Of a stretch of DNA of 58,947 bases, positions 8,769 to 17,469 are shown piece after piece; position 1 is the stretch's first letter, and each line of letters opens with the position of its first letter. A model generated the notes under the pieces. The model did not search any database, was not told the origin of the DNA, and was given only the letters and a program-made list of their open reading frames with translations. This DNA comes from Gammaproteobacteria bacterium TMED1. GTDB lineage: Bacteria; Pseudomonadota; Gammaproteobacteria; Pseudomonadales; Azotimanducaceae. The translations under genes and the position numbers were made by a program. The stretch covers positions 532,543-591,489 of the forward strand of contig NHBG02000020.1 in assembly GCA_002167855.2 (NCBI GenBank), given 5' to 3'.

Positions 8769-9599
8769 ATGAGCATAATTGGGATAATTAACCCTGGCGC
8801 AATGGGCGCTTCTGTGGGATCTGCCGCAAATCAAAAAGGCCACCGCACAATCTGGGCCTCTTCGGGCTTAAGTACAGAAAGTAAAGAAAGAGCTAGCCGC
8901 GCGGAACTCTTCGACTGTAATACAGTAGCTAACATGGTCGATCAAAGTGATATTATTATTAGTGTCTGTCCCCCTCATGCTGCGGAAGATGTTGCTACTG
9001 AAGTGATCAACTATGGTTTCACTGGTATCTTTGTAGACGCTAATGCTATTGCACCAGAGAGAACTCGGAGAATCGGCCAACGATTACAAGATGCAGGGGC
9101 CAAGTTCGTTGATGGCGGTATAATAGGTGGGCCTGCTTGGAGCACCGAAGCCAATACAAAGTTGTACTTATCCGGCGATCATGCTGAATCGATTGCCAAT
9201 ATTTTTGCAAACACGCCATTGAATGCTAAGGTTATCTCGAATCATATTGGTTCTGCCTCAGCATTAAAAATGGTCTTTGCTGCATACACAAAAGGAACTT
9301 CGGCACTCTTGGCGGCAATACTAGCAGTAGCAGAAAAGGAGGGCATCCGGGCAAATCTAGAAACGCAGTGGGGCGAAGACTTTACTCGACGAACACACCA
9401 AGGGGTCATTAAAAATACTGCAAAGGCCTGGCGTTTTGAGGGAGAAATGAGAGAGATCGCAGATACTTTCCGATTAGCAGGGTATCCCTCTGGTTTTCAC
9501 GAAGCAGCAGCAGAAATTTTTGCTTTATTGGAGGGCTTTAAAAAAGTTCCCGCCAAAAACCTCAGCGAGGTACTTGCTACTATGGTCAACTCTGATTAA
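8769..9599 (+). CDS. NAD(P)-dependent oxidoreductase, DUF1932 family
   Basis: A 276-residue member of the beta-hydroxyacid dehydrogenase superfamily. The N-terminal Rossmann fold shows IINPGAMGAS in place of the common GxGxMG, followed by IIISVCPPHAAEDVA as in 3-hydroxyisobutyrate or 6-phosphogluconate dehydrogenase-like proteins. GGIIGGPAW and the lysine region SASALKMVFAAYTKG match the catalytic helix. The C-terminal half is the DUF1932 helical domain. An AAAGGA ribosome site lies shortly before the ATG. The substrate, a hydroxyacid or similar, is not predictable. It is convergent with the next gene, 7 bases away. Confidence 0.85.
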   Translation: MSIIGIINPGAMGASVGSAANQKGHRTIWASSGLSTESKERASRAELFDCNTVANMVDQSDIIISVCPPHAAEDVATEVINYGFTGIFVDANAIAPERTRRIGQRLQDAGAKFVDGGIIGGPAWSTEANTKLYLSGDHAESIANIFANTPLNAKVISNHIGSASALKMVFAAYTKGTSALLAAILAVAEKEGIRANLETQWGEDFTRRTHQGVIKNTAKAWRFEGEMREIADTFRLAGYPSGFHEAAAEIFALLEGFKKVPAKNLSEVLATMVNSD

Positions 9600-9606
9600 A
9601 TAGGAA

Positions 9607-11001
9607 TTAACCCTTTAGGAAAGAAAGCATCTCATCAACACTAGTAAACTTTACCCGGGGCCGATTCTCCGCTGCCCCTTTACTAACCTCAGCATAATCT
9701 ATTTTTTTCCAATCTTCGTACGTGACCATCCGTGGCTGACGAGACCGAATGAATTCTATTAGGTCATCTCTACCCGATACCTTCGAGGACAGGAGCTGAC
9801 CCGCGCGCAGATCTTCAAGCATGCACCCCACTGTTTCTTGGGCGCATGTTTTGTTCGTTCCAATAACTCCAGTGGGGCCTCTCTTTATCCAACCCGCAGT
9901 GTATAGACCTTGTAGCACATCTCCAAAATGACTGCAGACTCGACCCTGAAGGTTGTCTATGGTGCCCCAGTCTTCATGAAATGGGATACCTGGAAGAGGC
10001 AAACCCCGATAACCTACCGAGCGAAACAAAAGTCCTACAGGTAACTCTTCAATTCGTTCTGTGGGACGAGCCCTAACTGAACCATCATCAGATATATAAG
10101 CCTCGTTCTTCACTAACTTTACCGAATGTAATTTCCCTCCCTGCCCAATTAACTCTATGGGAGAAACTAGGAAACGAATGGTAAGAAGCTTCTTTTTATC
10201 TTTTATTTCCCTTCCAGCATACTGAGTAATGTAATCAATATTCTTTTGGACATTTTTATCTGGATTATTTTCAATATACTTAATGCTTGCAGAGTCAAGC
10301 CTAGCTTCATCCTCACGAACCGTTACCTCAGTGGCATTTAGCTCCCCTAGCTCCCTGATCTCTGCCGGAGTAAAGGCTGCTTGAGCAGGACCACGCCGCC
10401 CAAGTAAATAAAGGTTTTTGATCTTACTTTCTCGAAGGGCGTCAAGCGCATAATCTGCTATATCTGTTTTTTCCAATTCCTCGGGAGTTTTTGATAAAAT
10501 CCTCGCGACATCCATGGCAACATTCCCCATACCAACGATCGCGACAGACTCCTGACTCAAATCGAAGGTAAGATCTGCAAAATCAGGGTGACCGTTATAC
10601 CAGGCTACAAACTCCGTTGCAGAATGACTACCTATGAGATCTTCGCCTGGAACGCGTAAATTACGATCAACCGGAGCGCCAGTTGTAAAAATTACCTGAT
10701 GATAATGTTCTCTAAGATCTTCTAGCGTTATATGGGTTCCGTATTCTACATTCCCAAAAAAGTGAAAATTAGGATTTTCTGCGCTTTTGCCATAGGATCG
10801 AATGACTGATTTGTCCTTTTGATGATCCGGTGCGACGCCAGCACGTACGAGACCAAAAGGACTTGGCAAGCGATCATACATGTCGAGTTCAACCGAAAGA
10901 CCTTTCTGCTTGAAAAAGTTGCTAACCGTGTAAAAGCCTGCAGGGCCGGAACCTATGATTGCAACTCTCAGTGGATTGGCCTCAGCTCCTACCTCAGCCA
11001 T
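9607..11001 (-). CDS. FprA-type ferredoxin/adrenodoxin-NADP+ reductase
   Basis: A 464-residue flavoprotein resembling adrenodoxin reductase and mycobacterial FprA, which passes electrons between NADPH and ferredoxin. The FAD site is IIGSGPAGFYT at residues 15-25. PFGLVRAGVAPDH follows, a hallmark of this subgroup. The NADP-binding glycine motif is IVGMGNVAMDVARIL near residue 155, and LYLLGRRGPAQAAFTPAEIREL follows. The C-terminal GWIKRGPTGVIGTNK closes the FAD pocket. It is probably cytoplasmic and serves P450s, Fe-S assembly or desaturases. No partner ferredoxin or P450 gene is in the window. Confidence 0.92.
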   Translation of the reverse strand: MAEVGAEANPLRVAIIGSGPAGFYTVSNFFKQKGLSVELDMYDRLPSPFGLVRAGVAPDHQKDKSVIRSYGKSAENPNFHFFGNVEYGTHITLEDLREHYHQVIFTTGAPVDRNLRVPGEDLIGSHSATEFVAWYNGHPDFADLTFDLSQESVAIVGMGNVAMDVARILSKTPEELEKTDIADYALDALRESKIKNLYLLGRRGPAQAAFTPAEIRELGELNATEVTVREDEARLDSASIKYIENNPDKNVQKNIDYITQYAGREIKDKKKLLTIRFLVSPIELIGQGGKLHSVKLVKNEAYISDDGSVRARPTERIEELPVGLLFRSVGYRGLPLPGIPFHEDWGTIDNLQGRVCSHFGDVLQGLYTAGWIKRGPTGVIGTNKTCAQETVGCMLEDLRAGQLLSSKVSGRDDLIEFIRSRQPRMVTYEDWKKIDYAEVSKGAAENRPRVKFTSVDEMLSFLKG

Positions 11002-11195
11002 TTGGAGCGTCCATATTTATAAACCTTGGAATTTATAAAGGTTTGAGCGTACCAGATTCTTTGCCCCAAGTGCAGAGATGAATAGTCGAATACAAAAATC
11101 GAATATCGCATAATCCTATGCAAGAAAAAGGAAGTAATTAGAAAGCCCTCCTGTTGGCTACAAATTAACATGTACTACCCAAATGGATTAAATAA

Positions 11196-12260
11196 TTGCA
11201 GAGACACTCCCAACTAAATGAAAGCTTCGCTAACCGGCTTTTGCTTTGGTTTGATCGGTACGGGCGTAAAGAGTTACCGTGGCAGAAGGACATTACACCC
11301 TATCGCATATGGGTGTCTGAAATTATGCTACAACAGACTCAAGTAAACACCGTCATACCCTATTACAACCGTTTCTTGGAAGCGTTTCCGACCATCGAGA
11401 TACTCGCAGCGGCAAATGAGGACGCGGTTCTTCATAAATGGACTGGGTTAGGGTACTACGCAAGAGCTAGAAATCTGCTTAAAGCTGCCCAAGAAGTGAT
11501 GATGAAATACGAGGGGAAGTTGCCCCTATCTGTGGACAAGCTTTGTGAACTTCCTGGGATAGGCCGATCAACAGCGGGAGCAATTGTAGCGATCTGCACT
11601 AATAAGTATGCCGTGATACTTGATGGTAATGTAAAACGTGTGTTGACACGCTACCTCTCTATAGGGGGTTGGCCTGGGAAAAATAGCGTAATGGATATGC
11701 TCTGGAGAGAGGCCTCGGCACTTACACCAAGGCATCGCGTCGCTGACTATACTCAGGCCATTATGGACTTAGGGGCTACAGTATGCAGAAGAACAAAACC
11801 AGACTGTAAGCAGTGCCCATTAAACAGTGATTGCCAAGCTTTACTAACCAATACTATCGATCTCTATCCTGAGAAGAAGCCAAAAAAGACACTTCCAGTG
11901 AAACACGCCTGCCTATTAGTGATTACTAATGACAAGAGACAAGTTATGTTAGAGAAGCGGCCATCGTCCGGATTATGGGGCGGACTTTGGAGTTTCCCCG
12001 AAACTAGGGCTGAAAATATAGAAGCATCCCTCAAAACATTATCATTGATTCCACTTTCAAAAAAAACTTTGAACTCATTTCGCCACACGTTCTCGCATTT
12101 CCATCTCGAAATCATCCCAGTTCATATAAAGACTAAACATAGTAATAAGCGTATCGCACTAGCAAAGCATCAGTGGTTCAATCTGGACGACACTCCTGCG
12201 ATTGGTCTAACGCGACCTGTTACGCTAATACTTAAAAAGTTAAGAGCAAGCCTCATTTAG
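11196..12260 (+). CDS. mutY: A/G-specific adenine DNA glycosylase MutY
   Basis: A 354-residue DNA repair glycosylase that removes adenine mispaired with 8-oxoguanine. The N-terminal HhH-GPD domain includes SEIMLQQTQV with the catalytic Glu, and LPGIGRSTAGAI (helix-hairpin-helix) followed by LDGNVKRVLTR with the catalytic Asp. The [4Fe-4S] loop has Cys-x6-Cys-x2-Cys-x5-Cys, seen as CRRTKPDCKQCPLNSDC. A NUDIX-like C-terminal domain starting about residue 230 should read 8-oxoG. The start used is a TTG at 11196. The length is normal for the family. The adjacency to yggX is the classical gammaproteobacterial order. Confidence 0.97.
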   Translation: MQRHSQLNESFANRLLLWFDRYGRKELPWQKDITPYRIWVSEIMLQQTQVNTVIPYYNRFLEAFPTIEILAAANEDAVLHKWTGLGYYARARNLLKAAQEVMMKYEGKLPLSVDKLCELPGIGRSTAGAIVAICTNKYAVILDGNVKRVLTRYLSIGGWPGKNSVMDMLWREASALTPRHRVADYTQAIMDLGATVCRRTKPDCKQCPLNSDCQALLTNTIDLYPEKKPKKTLPVKHACLLVITNDKRQVMLEKRPSSGLWGGLWSFPETRAENIEASLKTLSLIPLSKKTLNSFRHTFSHFHLEIIPVHIKTKHSNKRIALAKHQWFNLDDTPAIGLTRPVTLILKKLRASLI

Positions 12261-12312
12261 ATTATGCCACGCATAAAGTACAATTTAGTTTTACAAGGAC
12301 TTGAAGACAGCC

Positions 12313-12591
12313 ATGCCAAGAACTGTTTTTTGTAGTCGTTTGAAGAAAAAGCTTCCTGGCCTTGAAGCTCCTCCTTTCCCAGGGGAACGAGGTCTAGAAA
12401 TCTTTGAAACTGTTTCCATAGAAACATGGACAAACTGGCAACAACTTCAAACTATGCTGATCAATGAAAATCACCTAAATGTGAGGGATAAGGACGCACG
12501 TAAATTCATCAATGAACAACGCGACAAATACCTCTCTGGCGAAGAAATTGATCAAGCCGAAGGTTTTGTACCGCCAGACCAGTCTAACTAA
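12313..12591 (+). CDS. yggX: Fe(II)-trafficking protein YggX
   Basis: A 92-residue cytoplasmic protein of the YggX family, linked to iron trafficking and protection of Fe-S clusters from oxidation. It begins MPRTVFCSRL, keeping the conserved cysteine at position 7, and has PPFPGERG, WTNWQQLQTMLINE and the closing YLSGEEIDQAEGFVPP. The ATG at 12313 gives the family N-terminus. An in-frame TTG at 12301 would add four residues. It lies 52 bases after mutY, probably in the same transcript, which pairs oxidative DNA repair with iron handling. Confidence 0.96.
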   Translation: MPRTVFCSRLKKKLPGLEAPPFPGERGLEIFETVSIETWTNWQQLQTMLINENHLNVRDKDARKFINEQRDKYLSGEEIDQAEGFVPPDQSN

Positions 12592-12605
12592 ACGTTTATA
12601 ACGTG

Positions 12606-14018
12606 ATGAGAGACAAAAGCGATATCGGGATTATTGGACTCGCGACAATGGGCCGGAGTATTGCCCTCAACTTTCTAGACCATGAACAAAGTATTTCAGT
12701 TTGGAATCTGGAACCAGAGCTGAGCTCTGCCTTCAATTCGGAGTACCATCAAGAAAAATTATTCTGTGCATCAACTCTCGAAGAATTTGTAGAAAGTTTA
12801 GCGGTGCCGCGCTGTATTCTAATGATGATAAAAGCAGGTGATCCTGTTGATCAAATGATAAACACCCTAAAAAGTCTACTAAGTAAAGGTGACATTCTAA
12901 TAGACGGGGGCAATACTCATTTCAATGATACTCAGCGGCGCCATAGGGCTCTAAAAAATCAGGGAATCGATTTTGTGGGCATTGGTATTTCAGGAGGAGA
13001 GTTTGGTGCGCGTAACGGTCCAAGTATTATGTTCGGTGGCAGCGAACAAGCTTGGAAAGCTCTCCAAAGTCAACTAACGACAATAGCAGCCAATTCTAAT
13101 CGAGGAACCTGCGCAACACGGATAGGTCCTGCCGGGGCAGGCCATTTCGTTAAAATGGTCCATAATGGCATCGAATATGGTGACATGCAGCTCATAGCAG
13201 AGTCGTATGACATCTTAACTCGTGGTTTAAAGCTGGCTCCTGAAGAAGCTAGCCGAGTTTTTAAAGATTGGAACGATGGACCTCTCGAATCCTACCTCAT
13301 TGAACTTACTGCAGCTGTACTTTCCAAGAAAGATAAAATAACAGGTCAACCGCTAGTTGATCTGATACTGGATGTTGCAGAGCAAAAGGGCACCGGCCGA
13401 TGGACCGTCGAAGCTGCACTTAATTTAGGGGTACCGATTCCCACTATCGCTGCTGCTGTGGACGCGCGAGCTATTTCAAGCCAAAAGGTTTCTCGGATCA
13501 TTGCGGCTCAGAAACTCAGTTCGAGTAACATTGGAATTGATGGAACAACAAGTCTAGACACAAATGTCATTGGTAAGGCTCTGCTTTGCGCTAAGCTCTG
13601 CGCTTACGCTCAAGGGATTCAATTAATCAGAGAAGGCAGTAAGAAGTTTTCCTGGGAAATCGATTTAGTAAGTTCTGTGGGGGTTTGGACAGGTGGCTGC
13701 ATCATTCGAGCAAAACTCCTCGAAAATATCATTGAAGCACTTTCGAGAACACCGAACCTTGATAATCTGCTTTTAGATTCATCTTTGACCAAAACGATCG
13801 AGACAACAATACCAGCACTCCGAGAAATCAATACGCAAGCAATAGCTCTGGGTATTCCTATCCCTGCATTCAGCGCCAGTCTGTCTTGGTATGACGCGAT
13901 ACGTAGTGAGAAATTGCCGCAGAACCTTACGCAGGCCCAGCGTGATGCTTTTGGTGCCCATCGTTACGAGCGAATTGATGCGCCCGGGAAACGGATACAT
14001 ACAAAATGGGTAAATTGA
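12606..14018 (+). CDS. gnd: 6-phosphogluconate dehydrogenase, decarboxylating
   Basis: A 470-residue cytoplasmic enzyme converting 6-phosphogluconate to ribulose 5-phosphate with NADP reduction. The Rossmann motif is GIIGLATMGRSIALN. MMIKAGDPVDQMI and LIDGGNTHFNDT follow, then the substrate loop GISGGEFGARNGPS, where the family usually has GGEEGA. The catalytic helix GHFVKMVHNGIEYGDMQ carries the active lysine, and the C-terminal tail ends GAHRYERIDAPGKRIHTKW. A GTG three bases upstream is an alternative start. It overlaps gntK by 13 bases, so the two are likely translationally coupled and form a gluconate-to-pentose route. Confidence 0.95.
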   Translation: MRDKSDIGIIGLATMGRSIALNFLDHEQSISVWNLEPELSSAFNSEYHQEKLFCASTLEEFVESLAVPRCILMMIKAGDPVDQMINTLKSLLSKGDILIDGGNTHFNDTQRRHRALKNQGIDFVGIGISGGEFGARNGPSIMFGGSEQAWKALQSQLTTIAANSNRGTCATRIGPAGAGHFVKMVHNGIEYGDMQLIAESYDILTRGLKLAPEEASRVFKDWNDGPLESYLIELTAAVLSKKDKITGQPLVDLILDVAEQKGTGRWTVEAALNLGVPIPTIAAAVDARAISSQKVSRIIAAQKLSSSNIGIDGTTSLDTNVIGKALLCAKLCAYAQGIQLIREGSKKFSWEIDLVSSVGVWTGGCIIRAKLLENIIEALSRTPNLDNLLLDSSLTKTIETTIPALREINTQAIALGIPIPAFSASLSWYDAIRSEKLPQNLTQAQRDAFGAHRYERIDAPGKRIHTKWVN

Positions 14019-14512
14019 GCATCGTAATCATGGGCGTAACAGGATGCGGGAAAACCACCATTGGGAAACACCTCGCGCAAGCGCTGTCTTTGCCCTTTTA
14101 TGATGCAGACGATTTTCATCCCGCGGCTAATAAAGTCAAGATGAGTCGGGGAGAGCCTTTGACCGACAAGGATCGCGCGGGATGGTTGAGAACGCTTAGG
14201 GCACTAATAGAGGCGAACGAAGCTGAAGGGACTAGTATTATACTGGCGTGCTCCGCTCTAAAAAAAGACTATCGTAAAACCTTGACGGTAGGAGTCTCGC
14301 CCTTATTTGTTTTCCTCGAAGTGTCTCGAGAAGCGGCGAAGGCCCGCCTTAAAGAAAGAAGTAATCACTACATGCCGGTATCGCTAGTCGATAGTCAATT
14401 TGAAGTTTTGGAAAAGCCCCTGGAAGCCATAAGTATCAATGCAGAACTACCCCTCGATGAGGTGAATAGAATCACACTTGACTTAGTGAAGACTCTATTG
14501 AGGGGGACTTAG
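14006..14512 (+). CDS. gntK: Gluconokinase
   Basis: A 168-residue carbohydrate kinase that phosphorylates gluconate to 6-phosphogluconate, the substrate of the preceding gnd product. The P-loop is GVTGCGKTT at residues 10-18. YDADDFHPAANKVKMSRGEPLTDKDR is the family signature region binding gluconate, and ILACSALKKDYR follows. The ATG falls inside the last codons of gnd (13-base overlap), which implies coupled translation. No gluconate transporter or GntR regulator is nearby. Confidence 0.95.
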   Translation: MGKLSIVIMGVTGCGKTTIGKHLAQALSLPFYDADDFHPAANKVKMSRGEPLTDKDRAGWLRTLRALIEANEAEGTSIILACSALKKDYRKTLTVGVSPLFVFLEVSREAAKARLKERSNHYMPVSLVDSQFEVLEKPLEAISINAELPLDEVNRITLDLVKTLLRGT

Positions 14513-14742
14513 CAGGTTTCTGGAGCGAGTGCTTAAAAGCTAAATAAACACTTGAGAGGCAATGCGTAGAACGTTAAGCAAAACTTAAGCCGACAGAAAT
14601 TTTTAAGACTTTCTCGGTTAGAAGAAAATATTAATGCATAAATACCTCTTTTAAAATCCAGGCGTACGTCCTTACTCGAATAGCGATTTTTTTATGCCTA
14701 TACTGTTATGATTGAGAAACACTTTAATTTGGTTCGAAAAGC

Positions 14743-16431
14743 ATGGGACACGACATAGTTATTCGCGGCGGCAACATAGTTGATGGCACCGGTAACAAAC
14801 CGTTTCACGCAGATATTGCGATAGATGGCGATCAGATTACAGCGATAGGTAAAGTTGGTAGTAAGGGGAAGAAAGAGCTCAATGCTGAGGGACTGCAAGT
14901 CTCGCCGGGATTTATTGACCTGCACACCCATATGGATGCCCAAATAGGTTGGGATCCACTAGTAACCTCGATTTCATGGCATGGCGTGACTACTGCGCTT
15001 TTGGGTAACTGCGGTGTTACTTTTGCGCCCTGCAAGTCATCAGATAGAAATTATCTCGCTGCCATGATGGAGACGGTGGAGGACATTCCGCGAGAAGCTA
15101 TTATGGGCGGGCTTCCTTGGAACTGGGAGCACTACGGTGACTATCTCAATTCTATTGAAAACCTTGGTCCTTCGATAAATGTAGCTGGGCTAGTGGGTCA
15201 CTGTGCTACTAGATACTATGTGATGGGCGAACGATCTGTCGAAGAACTTGCCACAGCAGATGATATTCGACAAATTGCCGGTCTCGCTGAACGATCTGTG
15301 AAAGAAGGAGCTTTCGGTTTCTCTACAAATCGTCTACCAGAGCATGTTCTTCCTGACGGTCGTTCCATACCAGGTACCTTTGCAGCTCCAGAAGAACTGG
15401 AGGCTATAGCCAAGGCGATTGGGCCCCATGGCGGAATCATGCAGACCGTTTTCGGGCCTAAAGGGTTCGAGGTGGATATGGAGATTATTGCCAATGGGGC
15501 ACGTCACGCGCGAGCAGCACTGTTCAGTACCGCTGTTGAAGTAGGTAATGACCGGACAAATAAGAAGGTTAGAGAGATGCTAGGGGAAGGTTTGGATGTG
15601 ACCTCTGTAACTGGCGTTCGCGGAGGAGGTAGTGTTAGCAGTTTGAAGAATAATGTTATGCCAAATACGCGAGGGCCTTATAGTTCGCCAGCTTGGACTG
15701 AGCTCAAAAATCTTTGCTTTGCAGATCGGTTGCTCAAAATTCGCGATAGCGCATTTAGAACTCAACTCGTTAACGAAGTAAAAATAAAGGATGGTGAGCC
15801 TAGCGGATACCCTTTCTTGGGCAAGGACGGCTTCAAACACGTGTTCTATATGGGCAATGGCGATAGGCCAACATATATCGAAACTCAAAGCCTAAAAGAT
15901 ATAGCAAACAACTCTGGAGAGCATCCTGTCGAAGTCTGGTTGCGGATAATAGACGAAACAGACGGAAAAGCCCTTTTTCACAATCGCGCTTTCAATAGAG
16001 ATCTTGAAGCTTTGGAAGAACTGATTAGCTACGAATGGGTATCACCAGGTCTCGGTGATGGTGGTGCCCATGTTGGAATTATGATCGATTCTGGTTGGTC
16101 AACATTCGTTCTATCCCATTGGCATAGAGATCGCGGAACTTACTCGCTCGAGGAAGCAATAAGGAAAATCACCTCCATGCCTGCACGGGTATTAAATTTG
16201 AAAGATAGAGGCAGCTTGACGGTCGGTAAGCGAGCTGACATTAATATATTCGATATAGATAAGCTAGAAGAATGTATGCCGGAGCTCGTTCATGATTTTC
16301 CGTTTGGCGCATCACGCTTCATTCAGCGAGCTGTGGGTTACAAGGCAACATTGGTCAATGGAAAAATTATTCTTGAGGATGATGAGCTTACTGGTATTCG
16401 AGCGGGTAATGTCCTGCGTAGTTATAATTAA
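14743..16431 (+). CDS. N-acyl-D-amino-acid deacylase family amidohydrolase
   Basis: A 562-residue zinc amidohydrolase of the D-aminoacylase group, which frees D-amino acids from N-acyl derivatives. The N-terminal small beta domain is followed by the metal motif DLHTHMDAQIGWDP. LGNCGVTFAPC supplies the cysteine-containing loop seen in D-aminoacylases. GHCATRYYVMG and the late SPGLGDGGAHVG (metal Asp region) follow, then GSLTVGKRADINIFD of the closing beta domain. No signal peptide is present, so it acts in the cytoplasm. With the Yej importer and dipeptidase nearby, use of peptides containing D-residues is plausible. Related hydantoinase-like roles cannot be excluded. Confidence 0.87.
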   Translation: MGHDIVIRGGNIVDGTGNKPFHADIAIDGDQITAIGKVGSKGKKELNAEGLQVSPGFIDLHTHMDAQIGWDPLVTSISWHGVTTALLGNCGVTFAPCKSSDRNYLAAMMETVEDIPREAIMGGLPWNWEHYGDYLNSIENLGPSINVAGLVGHCATRYYVMGERSVEELATADDIRQIAGLAERSVKEGAFGFSTNRLPEHVLPDGRSIPGTFAAPEELEAIAKAIGPHGGIMQTVFGPKGFEVDMEIIANGARHARAALFSTAVEVGNDRTNKKVREMLGEGLDVTSVTGVRGGGSVSSLKNNVMPNTRGPYSSPAWTELKNLCFADRLLKIRDSAFRTQLVNEVKIKDGEPSGYPFLGKDGFKHVFYMGNGDRPTYIETQSLKDIANNSGEHPVEVWLRIIDETDGKALFHNRAFNRDLEALEELISYEWVSPGLGDGGAHVGIMIDSGWSTFVLSHWHRDRGTYSLEEAIRKITSMPARVLNLKDRGSLTVGKRADINIFDIDKLEECMPELVHDFPFGASRFIQRAVGYKATLVNGKIILEDDELTGIRAGNVLRSYN

Positions 16432-16633
16432 TGGATAACTCCACAAACCTATTTCACTGAGAGCCTCGTCAAGGCATTGCTACCAACTGGTATAGCAAGA
16501 TAGAAAGTTCCCCTTTGTGCAATCACCGTTAGTCGGGGCAACGATCTATTGACAACAAGTCGGCGAGTCATTGAGATTAGGTCCACAATTAGCTTATTCT
16601 TCACGCCTTATACATTCATACGAAGTTACTTAA

Positions 16634-17437
16634 ATGATTATCCAAAACACCATCCGCGAACTATTGAATCAAGACAAACCTACAGTTGGAACACACTTTA
16701 TGTTGCGTGATCCTGATATACCGGAATTAATTGGCGATACACAGATGTTTGATTACGCGGAGTTTACTGCAGAATATACCGCACTCGATATGCCGATGCT
16801 CTACAATCTTGCGCGCGCTGCACAATGCGGGAAAAAACCTCTACCACTGATGATTAAACCAGATATGGATGGGCAAGGTTTCTGGGCCCAAGCCGCACTT
16901 GGCGCTGGATTTAAAGCTGTCTTGTTTACAGATATTCGAACACCAGAGGATATCGATGAGGCTTATCGAATCATCCGACCTGATATACCGGATGTGCGTG
17001 GAGAGCATGGAGTCAAGTTACGAAGGCCCGCGCTTAATAGTTACGATACCGAGGAATATCTCGAGGATCTAAAATCCATAATTTTTTGTATTATGCTGGA
17101 AAAAAATATCGCTTTTGAAAATATTGATGCGATTTTTGAAAATGCAAAAGCCAAAGGGGTGGACATGTCGCAGTGGGGGCCAGTTGACTTCGGGTTTTCT
17201 CGCGGCGAACCTGGACTTGCTCAATCACCAGAAATAAAACCCTTCGAGGAAGCGTTTATTGCAAAATCACTTGAATACGGTCTTCATCCAAGAATAGAGA
17301 TTGGTTCAGTTGACCAGGCGAAACGCTACATCGACCTTGGCGTTCGCCATTTCTGTATTGGTTGGGACAGATTTATTATCAGACAAACCTTCACTGAGCT
17401 CGGTGCAGGCATGAAAACGCTAATGGAGAAGCTTTAA
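16634..17437 (+). CDS. HpcH/HpaI-family aldolase-like protein
   Basis: A 267-residue TIM-barrel protein of the HpcH/HpaI class II aldolase superfamily, enzymes that reversibly cleave 2-keto-hydroxyacids to pyruvate and an aldehyde. Recognisable parts are VGTHFMLRDPDIPELIG (family start), FDYAEFTAEY, FKAVLFTDIRTPEDIDEA and the IFCIMLEKNIAFENIDAI strand with the likely metal Glu. VDFGFSRGEPG stands where typical members have a GPSDL motif. It is well diverged from the more standard copy at 41740. A metabolic role is inferred from the family only. Confidence 0.75.
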   Translation: MIIQNTIRELLNQDKPTVGTHFMLRDPDIPELIGDTQMFDYAEFTAEYTALDMPMLYNLARAAQCGKKPLPLMIKPDMDGQGFWAQAALGAGFKAVLFTDIRTPEDIDEAYRIIRPDIPDVRGEHGVKLRRPALNSYDTEEYLEDLKSIIFCIMLEKNIAFENIDAIFENAKAKGVDMSQWGPVDFGFSRGEPGLAQSPEIKPFEEAFIAKSLEYGLHPRIEIGSVDQAKRYIDLGVRHFCIGWDRFIIRQTFTELGAGMKTLMEKL

Positions 17438-17469
17438 ATCTGGGTATATGAGTCGTCAGAATACCAGTA

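Noticed and set aside
14513-14742. Riboswitch or small RNA in the 230-base gap before the D-aminoacylase gene
   Set aside because: No conserved fold or strong inverted repeat could be seen; the gap is simply AT-rich.
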